This document shows, piece by piece, positions 50,901 to 58,056 of a DNA stretch of 64,000 nt. The notes under the pieces are model-generated. The model made no database searches and was not told where the DNA came from. It saw nothing but the letters and a program-made list of their open reading frames with translations. This DNA comes from Candidatus Poribacteria bacterium. Its GTDB lineage: Bacteria > Poribacteria > WGA-4E > WGA-3G. The stretch's first letter is position 1. Every line of letters begins with the position of its first letter. Both the position numbers and the translations under genes were made by a program. The stretch covers positions 15,281-79,280 of the forward strand of contig JAAXGN010000005.1 in NCBI GenBank assembly GCA_012267415.1, given 5' to 3'.

Positions 50901-53900
50901 ATAGGAGAGTTTAAGAGGTTGTTCATGACTTCACGCAAGGTAATTGTATCACCCGTGTGTATGGCGAGTTGGAGTATCAGGTCGTGATACTGTCGGCGGT
51001 TTCTCGGCTCTGCCTCTGCAAGGTCTTCAAGCATGGTGAGTGCTACCCTATATTCTCCGCTCTGAATTGAGATGTAAGCAATGTTTAGTTTTAACGTTAG
51101 GTCATCTGAAAAAGCATTGTGGAGCGTAGAGAGAATCTGTCGCGCCTTATCATGATTTGCATCCCACCAATAGCAGTAACTGAGTGCTAATCCAGGATAG
51201 ATACTATCTCTACCTTCTGCAGTGTCGAGCTGTTTTTGCAGTTTTGCGTAGAGTATTTCCTGTTGATTCCGTATCCACACCTCACGGAAAATTGATTTAA
51301 GGTAGTTCAATCGTTCAATATTGAAATATGCTGTTGGTACGGGATAACTGGAGTTGATAGGGTTATAATAGCCGTAGTAATAGTATGCTGACTGTGCGAG
51401 TGCAGCAACACGTCTAGGATTTATAGTAGTGGGTTTCGTTCTTTCAAGGAAGGTCCAGAGAACGTCAATTGCTTTTTCAGTGTTCCCCTGTTCAATGTAC
51501 GCATCAGAGAGTTCTTCAAAGAGTAATCTATATTCCCTCAACTGCTTTTGTGACGGTGATGGTAGATTTATTAGGATTTCTTCTGCTATTTCTGTCCTAT
51601 CATTTATTACGAACGCATCAACTAACTTAGCCAAGGCTGTGAGATCGGTAAGTTTTACATCTTCTATTTCTTTTATGAGTTTTGTTGCGTCCTCTTTCTT
51701 GTCTTCATAATGGAGTAATGTGGCATATTCTGCAAGATAGCGAGCTCGTACAGTCGGAACTAAACCGGGTATATCGTCAATTGCTTTCTTTACTGATTCG
51801 TAATTAAAGTTATCCTTCAATAGCAGCTGCAACCGAAGTGGTTGATATGCTAAATCATTGGGGGAAATATCTATCAACTTTTCTATGACAGTTTGTGCCT
51901 TTTCTTTTTGCTGTATCAAAGTATAAAATCGTGCTAAAGTCTCAAGTGCTTGGATATCAGTTGGGTTTGCTTGAACATCATCTTCAAAATGTTGAATGAG
52001 TTCATTTAGTTTTCCAAGCTGCTGTGCGATTGTAGTTAGATGCACGAGTGAACCTACTTGTGCTTCTTCAATCGTTTTCGGCATCCATTGCACATTTCTT
52101 CCAGCAAAAGTGGGTCTACTCTGTATGTCACTGATAGCATTTTGAGAAATCTCAAATTTATTAAAGTCAATACCTGGGATGTAAGAATAGTTATAAATTT
52201 CACTATATCTTGTAGTCTGTTTTGCGGTGTTCTCTGCCGGTTCGGACATATCCAGTATGCGGTGGAAGTAGGTCTGTGCGCGTTCTGGTTCATTCATTCC
52301 AACTAACAACACACCTAACCTATAGAGTGGCAGATGTGCATCAGTTCCAGAAATCTTTTCAGATGCGCGTTCGAGAACAAGAAAAGCCTCTTCGGACAAT
52401 CCGTAACGTAGTAACAGTGCAGCAAGTTTCACTTCTGCCTCAAGTGTTTGGTTTTTTGCGTGAAGTAATTTCGTCCAAGCTTGTATTGCTTCCTGTTCAC
52501 GTCCAGCATCAAACAATAACTCACCGAGTTTCTGTTGGTGATTTGGGTCTGGGTCAACTTTGACAAGTCGTTGTTGATATGTCAGTGCATCTTGCATATC
52601 ACCTAAATCAGAACTGATTTCTACTAATTTGGATAGGAGTTCAGGGTTTTCACGTTGTTTGTTTAGACCCTGTGCTAATTGGAAACGTGCTTTCGGTAGG
52701 TCACCTTCCATACGATGAAGTTCAGCAAGTGCAAGGACAGGTGCTACCCAGGCGGTGTTTGATTTTGCTAACTGCTTTAGTTTTTCTTCAAATTCATCGC
52801 GTCTACCTATGTCATAATAGACATCAGAAAGCGGTTTGACAAGCGTAAGTTTGTCGTGAATAGTATCGCTTAAGTTCCAACATCGCCAATACTGTGCAAT
52901 TGCTTCCTGAAGTTTTCCTGAGAGCTTATAGACCTTTGCTAATTCTGTGCGTGTGTCAATCTCTTCTGGTCGCAGGCGGATTGCTTGTCTCAAGCTATCT
53001 ATAGCGGCATCATAGTCTTTTGACTGCTTTGCAATTTGTGCCAGAAGTTTGTGTCCTTCTGGATTACGAGGACTATTTGCGATGACCTGTTTTGCAGCAG
53101 TTGTTGCTGATTCATAATCTAACACATCTAAATAAGACTTTGCGATATGTGCGTGGTATTCACGAGCGTTTGCGCTGTCTATCTCAATTAGTTGGATGTA
53201 AATGGCGTTTGCATCATCCCGTCTACCTTGGCGATTGTAGACTGTAGCAAGCCATCGGTTCACACCGACATCATTCGGTTTCAATTTCTTTGCATTCAAT
53301 AGTACTTCTAATGCATAGGTGATATTACCCAGTTTGAGATACATTTTTGCGATCTGTTTTTGATGTAAGAATTTCTGTTCAGCGGTTAAGTCTGTTTTCT
53401 GAAGTTCAGTTTCCAGTTTTTTGATATTTTCTTGAAGCGTGCCTTGCCTTCGGTAAAGTTCGATTCTTTTGTCATCCATTTTTTCAGCAAAAAACGCATT
53501 CGGTGCAAGTTTCATTGCAGCAGTGTATTCAGTAAGGGATGCATCATAATCTTCATTTTCAAAATAGTATTTTGCTAAAGCCTCACGATATTTGTATTCA
53601 TTTGGCATCAGCTCAACTGCTTTTTCAATAGCGGTGCCAGCTTCAGGTATAAAATGTTTTGCTTTTAACAGGTGTGCAAGCCGATCATAATTTGCAGCGG
53701 TTGCTTTTTCATCTGCGACCATCTGATTCCATGTCTCAAGTGCTTTTTCTCTGTTTCCTTGTCGCAGGTAAAAATCGCCAAAATACTCAATATAATCCAG
53801 GTTGTTTGGTGCAAGTGAGATTGCCTTTTCATACTGAATTTCCGCATCCTCTATCCATTCATGTCCAGTGTATATTTCTGCTAAAATGAGATGTGTAGTC

Positions 53901-55126
53901 GGGTTGTTAGGAGAACGGTCAATCATGCGTTGATATGCATCTTTTGCTTTATCCTGATTTCCAATTTGCAGATATAGCTCACCGAGTTCACGGTAAATAC
54001 CGAAATCGTCAGGGGATTGTTCACTGAGAACTTCGTATTCCGCGGCAGCATCATCAAACTTTTCAATGTTTCGGAGTGTAGCAATAAGATTAAGCCTCAG
54101 ATTTGTGTCTGTAGGTGCAAGTTCAATCCCCTTTCCATAAGTGCTGATACCTTCATCAACCTGCTGGTTTTCAATATATGCTGCTGCCAGTAAACCGAGG
54201 AGTTCAGGTTCATTTGGGGTTACCTCAAGTTTTTCTTGATAGTATTGAATGAGCCCCTCCCAATTACCATCAGCAGCAAAAATGCCGATGATACGGTGTT
54301 GTAGGTCTTTACGTAGCCAATTGCCTGGAACAGTCAACGACAATGCCGTATCGAAACTCTTTATTGCTTCCTGAAAATTCCCTTTCGCTTCATGTATGTT
54401 ACCGATTTCTCTGTGGCTCAAACAGACTCTATAGGTATCCTCCTTTTTCAGTTGGATAATTGCATTGTATTGTGATATTGCCTGTGAAAAGAGTTCTTGT
54501 TCAACGAATAGTTCGGCTATTTCAATTCGTGCAAAGATGTCATCAGGATCAAGTTCGGTGGTCTTTTTCCATGCCTGAATTGCTTCATCTACTTTGTCGC
54601 GCTGAAAATATGCATGTCCAAGTGCCTTATAGATTTCGGTTAACTCTTCGGGTGGGACATTCTGTGCTTGTACAGACAATTTTGATGCAGTAGTTAATGA
54701 TTTGATGGCTTCTTCATTGTTTTGAAGTGTGGCATAAAACTTACCCAATGCGAAATGTGGATAGTAGTTTTCAGGTTTGAGTTCCACCGCACGTTGATAT
54801 GCCTTTACCGCATCAATGTCTTTACCAAGCCGTTTATATAGGTGTCCTAAAATGAGATGAAGGTTAGGATCGTTAGAATTTGCTTGGACTTCTGCCTGAT
54901 AATCGTTTAGCATTGCTTCTAAACCAGAACCTTCAAGGTAAAACTGGTAGACGCGGTCAAAAGTACTTCCTTCTTTGGGTTTTTGGTAAAGTAACTGTTT
55001 ATAACGTTGTATGATGATCTCATCATTTGTAACATCTTGCGCTATACATATTGTAATTATAGAAAGGGGCAGTAGAAAAAGACATATCAAACAGACAGTA
55101 ATTGATATGTATCCTCGTTTAGACAT
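44939..55126 (-). CDS. Giant exported TPR protein with LamG and two GPFDN domains
   Basis: A 3395-residue intact frame starting six bases after GGAGGT. The N-terminus is a signal or anchor (ISITVCLICLFLLPLSIITICIAQ). TPR-type helical pairs run almost without a break from about residue 30 to 2500 (for example AVELKPENYYPHFALGKFYA). A LamG jelly-roll domain is inserted at about 2512-2742 (VTISFWINPTDFSNN, WTHIAGVVDAKNNYIKLFIN, DEVRIWNIARTQKQI). TPRs resume to about 3020, and the protein ends with two GPFDN domains (about 3025-3182 and 3232-3392, with WITLGPFDNTDAYG and WLVLGPFDNTAGIGYDTAY). It is most likely a huge periplasmic or surface scaffold for protein contacts. It stands alone between pyrD and a repeat-rich spacer. 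Confidence 0.85.
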   Translation of the reverse strand: MSKRGYISITVCLICLFLLPLSIITICIAQDVTNDEIIIQRYKQLLYQKPKEGSTFDRVYQFYLEGSGLEAMLNDYQAEVQANSNDPNLHLILGHLYKRLGKDIDAVKAYQRAVELKPENYYPHFALGKFYATLQNNEEAIKSLTTASKLSVQAQNVPPEELTEIYKALGHAYFQRDKVDEAIQAWKKTTELDPDDIFARIEIAELFVEQELFSQAISQYNAIIQLKKEDTYRVCLSHREIGNIHEAKGNFQEAIKSFDTALSLTVPGNWLRKDLQHRIIGIFAADGNWEGLIQYYQEKLEVTPNEPELLGLLAAAYIENQQVDEGISTYGKGIELAPTDTNLRLNLIATLRNIEKFDDAAAEYEVLSEQSPDDFGIYRELGELYLQIGNQDKAKDAYQRMIDRSPNNPTTHLILAEIYTGHEWIEDAEIQYEKAISLAPNNLDYIEYFGDFYLRQGNREKALETWNQMVADEKATAANYDRLAHLLKAKHFIPEAGTAIEKAVELMPNEYKYREALAKYYFENEDYDASLTEYTAAMKLAPNAFFAEKMDDKRIELYRRQGTLQENIKKLETELQKTDLTAEQKFLHQKQIAKMYLKLGNITYALEVLLNAKKLKPNDVGVNRWLATVYNRQGRRDDANAIYIQLIEIDSANAREYHAHIAKSYLDVLDYESATTAAKQVIANSPRNPEGHKLLAQIAKQSKDYDAAIDSLRQAIRLRPEEIDTRTELAKVYKLSGKLQEAIAQYWRCWNLSDTIHDKLTLVKPLSDVYYDIGRRDEFEEKLKQLAKSNTAWVAPVLALAELHRMEGDLPKARFQLAQGLNKQRENPELLSKLVEISSDLGDMQDALTYQQRLVKVDPDPNHQQKLGELLFDAGREQEAIQAWTKLLHAKNQTLEAEVKLAALLLRYGLSEEAFLVLERASEKISGTDAHLPLYRLGVLLVGMNEPERAQTYFHRILDMSEPAENTAKQTTRYSEIYNYSYIPGIDFNKFEISQNAISDIQSRPTFAGRNVQWMPKTIEEAQVGSLVHLTTIAQQLGKLNELIQHFEDDVQANPTDIQALETLARFYTLIQQKEKAQTVIEKLIDISPNDLAYQPLRLQLLLKDNFNYESVKKAIDDIPGLVPTVRARYLAEYATLLHYEDKKEDATKLIKEIEDVKLTDLTALAKLVDAFVINDRTEIAEEILINLPSPSQKQLREYRLLFEELSDAYIEQGNTEKAIDVLWTFLERTKPTTINPRRVAALAQSAYYYYGYYNPINSSYPVPTAYFNIERLNYLKSIFREVWIRNQQEILYAKLQKQLDTAEGRDSIYPGLALSYCYWWDANHDKARQILSTLHNAFSDDLTLKLNIAYISIQSGEYRVALTMLEDLAEAEPRNRRQYHDLILQLAIHTGDTITLREVMNNLLNSPISSQELYDISITLQESGFTQYAIATAKKAMTLAMTQANPNFLMYLGDHLADLGRGQDAAILAERALRFANRPDQYGRMMSTWNFNQANSLVGNVKERKKRETKIIEDAQNNPTSFNAQLKLAMFYEGTNKIQKASEAFEAALKLRPKEINTRLRYVQMLERSGKTKDAIPHYKILLKRDASILGYNYEDAIDAFVHSNKLDELITLTKEIIQPVGRYYGYEFTITVARRCLKEKRKDAAIELFQKIIEVHPNRYYLYQELATIYADNGEPEKAIQFLTEVYEQNEAAVTPTSFELKIAEFHETASGTGKAIQYMREKVDKQDITNINIAYLLRLANLYKKNEELKKLIAEYDAKLIQNPSNTSLLYVVARMKLMDEDIDGAKTHVNQLVDNYLTSVSTQTLYNLANACDGHDLQTHILEAVARKLEQENSWAVVRCYNKLGEAYAANGELEKAQNAFRKMGNVQTMQDDGTDIYERRRLASTYMKYQMWNDAETVWAGIINDLAADWWDRDYAQRMYIDTIEKRGDLASRKQIVEQTQTLSIGLQRAIADELTQLGQVAKAISIYERIATSTPEDFASRSELAKLYTRLNIHEKASETWTSLLNADPENTKFQDGLVNSLVSAGKLKDALELSQQYIQAEPEINVHYVRLAKLYADDDRIDEALANYEKSLELAAGDRQIHIDMANLYLRTDNLDAAENAYKKAIQFTTSQWERENTETDLINLYRFQGKLEDMLQVAEEEGTMTSVMQREQAQIYLKKGELQQSVDAFKKALDLTTDTYDRNSINDELLAVYAKLGENEAALEIFENTLVSGSPYRSSNSSSATITYRTKEENARDNLINAYNNAKKLETLKTLFENKKNEDPENIDVLELLAKIYVSEQNYLLATDIYQKLLQIQPEDVTFLFAAGNAYNNSGQKGLAQKTFREAEKVFNQKHSSNDMWFLGSLASECFENELYDAAIKFAKTVIDNNSSNYRSVVVDISYEILAKSYHKKENYEEAVKIYQELATDANNSNIRSRANAAVSEIAKTANLFEKWIPQYLEKIERNPNDTNTRQTLAETYETTEQTVLAVEQYEKLSELQPYNPQWQKKLGDLFQILSTEKQKTVKVLEDTALTLTGNHSFVEINDSETLNNITQQVTISFWINPTDFSNNYMPIIFRGDEWDPGFKLRSYTLQLIDDGRIQFASSPQDVHDVSIYAPPGTIKLNTWTHIAGVVDAKNNYIKLFINGIEISHNNYKGQNRIHKSKLPLRIGWTHEIFHPMHGVFVGQIDEVRIWNIARTQKQIRADMNTQLNGDEEGLSGYWKFDQEKNGLIFDTTPNKNHGKRIGNAKLEAYKRPILETVNSDVLTKAISAYKKAIALEPANYQNYDLLAKTYKKMDQIADVERTYRQALDAPLSLDSHESAIQEIIGLYTEEDHQQKRIAILEEMQPKMLKSDVLHDLLGNLYNETGNTEKAELAYTQWLKIRQKNLYDSEYYYRTFAEELLEKGIFPKTAHTFAKRAMQTDSNSSYYYPTTLAQTCIANKQFDDAIKYFKQAFSIASTEYSYERIWDRITDSSGYIDDKEKFKQMLDELLDTFPDESSTSRANGYRKIAHYYSNKGEKEKAINYTLKAGLVPETNWITLGPFDNTDAYGVLNAYIPEETTQIDTTAQYYGKRELISWEKSKYRSLDGHYVFTGDTEWSASYVWATVVSPDERDIIIRFDSDDQGAIWLNGKQVFRHGGTRAAIFDRYTINTTLKQGENTILVKICNQSADYDFYFRITNVDGIPYNDLHYKSADVLLKTPSPETTFHVNVNLGWAEYYEKHNMHDKAMEQMLQTGMIHEKQWLVLGPFDNTAGIGYDTAYISEDAIQIDRNAQYDGSNGKISWKKHTDDAFNGFIDFGRNDDWLVSYAWTTVTSPDEREVQLRIGSDDQAKVWLNGEQVYSFDMGRWLVVDTDIVTVTLKAGENTILVKVCNEELRWGFYMRVTDEDGKPYNDLKINEFENDE

Positions 55127-56084
55127 TCATAGACCTCCATGTTCACTCAAATTGCATGTGTGAACAAATTTCGGGATTTCTTAGTCCCGTAGGGACTGAA
55201 GAGGGACACTCCAATCACAATGCATATTAATCATAGTTAAAAACCACTTTAATAATAGCAGATCATATTGAAAATTTCAAGATAACATTTGAATTTGGGC
55301 GTGTAAATATTTTGTCACCATAAGCGTCAATTCAAGGCAGTTCTCACTTTTTATTTATCATTGGTATGTCCCAAGATTCCAAATTGGTAATTTTTCAAAT
55401 TGCTCTTTATAGACTGTGACTGGATTCGTCTATCCGAAAATTTACCAATTTTACCAATTACAATTCTGAACCAGGATTTACAGGATAAGAGGATTTACAG
55501 AATAAGAACGTGTGAACAATAAAGACCAAGCACCAGCGGTGCGAAAGGTGTATAGAACGTGTGTATTTAATTCCCTAATATGATATCCCTTTCGTCCCTC
55601 TGGGGCTTATTCTGGTAATATCAACGTTTTCTATACACCTTTCGTCCCTCTGAGCTTGGCATTTTACACAAACTCATGTGTTTCTACAAAAATTTTACGC
55701 ACCCTGTAAAGTGAATCACTTGACTAACAAGAGGATTTACGGTATTATATTTGTACTTGAAGATGATTTGCGGTATTATATTTGCACTTGTTCATAAGTG
55801 GATCAGAGTGCCTTGTAAACGGGAAACTGAACAGGTCACGAGTTAGAATCGGAGATGGAACACCTGATGATACAAATTGCTATATCAAAGATGGCCATCT
55901 TGATATATCCGATACATATCCATCAAGACATGGCATATATCAGAGGATATTGCGATGGTGCACAAATCTTGTCTGGAAGGTTATTGAAAAAGCATCTTAA
56001 CGGAACGCAGTTCATTAATTCAGAATTAGGGTAATGTTAGTTTTATCCATGACTGAAATCAAAGATGTTTTTGAAAGATAAAAT
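55127..56084. other. Repeat-rich spacer of about 950 bases
   Basis: It holds an AGTCCCGTAGGGACT palindrome (about 55184), a half-copy of the GTGTAAA/TTGTCACC repeat (55296-55335), the inverted second copy of the 4652-4875 repeat (about 55440-55700, with GCACCAGCGGTGCGAAAGG), and two direct copies of GGTATTATATTTG-type sequence at 55739-55790. A 72-codon ORF at 55782-56000 (with RVRIGDGTPDDTNCYIKDGH) has no recognisable family and no good ribosome-binding site. It may be a remnant rather than a gene. Confidence 0.55.
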
Positions 56085-58010
56085 ATGAAAAATGTATTGA
56101 TTATTACCTATTTGATAAGCTTGATTCTGTTTTCTGTAAGCGGATGTCATCAGGACTACATAAAATGGGAACTTCCTGAAAATGCTATGCTTCGTCTTGG
56201 AAAAGGAATGATATACGACTTAAAACATTCACCAAATGATGACCTAATAGCGGTAGCAACTTCTATTGGAATTTGGCTATATGATGCAGATACAGGAAAA
56301 GAGATTAGGTTGCTTCGAAAGCATATCTATGAAGTACATCCACCCATCTATGACGCTTCATTGGCATTCTCGCCGAATAGTAAAATGTTAGCAAGTTATG
56401 GTCCAGATGGTATCCATCTATGGGAACCTCACACTGGTCGACATCTATTTACACTTATAGAATCAGAAGGTAACAATTTGGTATTTTTTCCCGATGGACG
56501 AACATTAGCTAGTGCAAGCGATAAGATAATTAAGCTTTGGGATATCACTAACAGGACTATTTCTAAAACCCTTACAGGACATACAAAAATTACATCGTTC
56601 GCAGTTTCACCAGACGGTAAAACTATAGTTAGTAGATCTATTTTTCAAGGGAAGAAGGCACTATATTGGTGGGATGTTGAAACTGGAAGAACAATGTTTT
56701 CTCAACAAAACGTGGATGCAGCTTCTCCCATAATATTCTCCCCAAACGGAGAAATACTTGCTTGCGTGGGCGATGATTTCACTTGGAATCGCGCTAACGA
56801 TGATTTTATTTGGGATCTAAAAATATATCTATTAGATGGCAGTAATGGTGAATTCTTAAAGAGATTGCGCGGACATAATAAAAACATCACAACATTAGCA
56901 TTCTCTCCTGATAGCAAAATGTTAGTCGGTTCTGGGCAGGAAAACATAATTCATCTTTGGGATTCACATTCCGGTCAACACATTCATATGTTCAGTGGGC
57001 ACACATCTTCAGTTAGAGCATTGTCATTTTCATCTGATAATAAAACCCTCGTGAGTGGAAGTGATGATGGTACTGTGCGGTTTTGGGATACGACAACTAA
57101 ACAGCAACGTTTGAACATTTCTGGTCATTGGCGAGGTATTGATGCTTTGGCATTTTCTGCAGATAGTAAAACGTTAATTAGTGGTATTACTGACGCAACA
57201 ATTCATAAATGGGATATAGAGACAGGTCAACTCACGTCTACTTTGGTAGGTCGTTATGGCGAAAGGATATTGGCATTTCACGTTGGCAAAGACTTGTTTG
57301 CTTGTAGAAGTTCTTATTTTGAAGAAGATAATGAAAAAATTATTATTCGGTCTATTGATACTGGTAATAAATATACTTCAATTGACATAGAGAACTTTCC
57401 TGATGCAACAGGGACAACATTTTCACAAGATGGAGAAACGCTTGTCTTCGCAACTAAGGAAAAAGTAAAATATTGGAAGATATTTCCTTCGCGCCTTAGC
57501 TTTGAGTTTGTACCTCATGAAAATGTTGAATACTGCAATAATTTGAAACTTGAGTTTTCGAAAAGATATACCGATCGTACCGATCCATGGGTTGTTGGTT
57601 TTTTTGAAAGTATTCATAGTCAAAGGGTTCATACTCTTGCATCTTCACCAGACAGTAAGCTCCTCGCGATATATACAGACATTCATATTAAAGATGAAGG
57701 TAGTCTTTGGAAGTTTGGCACTAATGAATTTATCCGACTCTATCGACTCCACCCTAAGATAAGTTTTGAGGGCAGGGCATTAGCGTTTTCTAATGATAGC
57801 AAAGTTCTTGCCATAGGAGACGGTTGGGATATTGGTTTAATTGAAGTAGATACTGGAAATCTTATCACAACTTTGTCTATACCCAGACATAATGGTTCTC
57901 ATTTTGTTAGAGCGTTAGCATTTTCACCTAATGGAAAAATACTGGCAAGTGGGAGTGAAGACGGACCAATTTTGATTTGGGACTTAGAAAAGATTATGAG
58001 GAATCGGTAA
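56085..58010 (+). CDS. WD40 propeller lipoprotein
   Basis: A 641-residue protein. The N-terminal signal (NVLIITYLISLILFSVSGC) ends in a lipobox with Cys at residue 21, unlike the other WD40 proteins here, so it is expected to be membrane-anchored by lipid. The family cap follows (DYIKWELPENAMLRLGKG then TSIGIWLYDADTG), then about 12 WD40 repeats, more divergent in the middle (residues 400-530), ending GPILIWDLEKIMRNR. There is no dockerin or sorting tail. Base composition is more AT-rich than in the tandem WD40 block. The next gene starts 47 bases downstream on the same strand and may be co-transcribed. Confidence 0.8.
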   Translation: MKNVLIITYLISLILFSVSGCHQDYIKWELPENAMLRLGKGMIYDLKHSPNDDLIAVATSIGIWLYDADTGKEIRLLRKHIYEVHPPIYDASLAFSPNSKMLASYGPDGIHLWEPHTGRHLFTLIESEGNNLVFFPDGRTLASASDKIIKLWDITNRTISKTLTGHTKITSFAVSPDGKTIVSRSIFQGKKALYWWDVETGRTMFSQQNVDAASPIIFSPNGEILACVGDDFTWNRANDDFIWDLKIYLLDGSNGEFLKRLRGHNKNITTLAFSPDSKMLVGSGQENIIHLWDSHSGQHIHMFSGHTSSVRALSFSSDNKTLVSGSDDGTVRFWDTTTKQQRLNISGHWRGIDALAFSADSKTLISGITDATIHKWDIETGQLTSTLVGRYGERILAFHVGKDLFACRSSYFEEDNEKIIIRSIDTGNKYTSIDIENFPDATGTTFSQDGETLVFATKEKVKYWKIFPSRLSFEFVPHENVEYCNNLKLEFSKRYTDRTDPWVVGFFESIHSQRVHTLASSPDSKLLAIYTDIHIKDEGSLWKFGTNEFIRLYRLHPKISFEGRALAFSNDSKVLAIGDGWDIGLIEVDTGNLITTLSIPRHNGSHFVRALAFSPNGKILASGSEDGPILIWDLEKIMRNR

Positions 58011-58056
58011 GTCTAATTCTATATCTCTTACCAATACCTATTTTTTGTGAAATAAA

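Noticed and set aside
55782..56000. 72-codon ORF as a real gene
   Set aside because: No family, no ribosome-binding site, and another frame over the same bases is equally open. It is mentioned only within the spacer entry.
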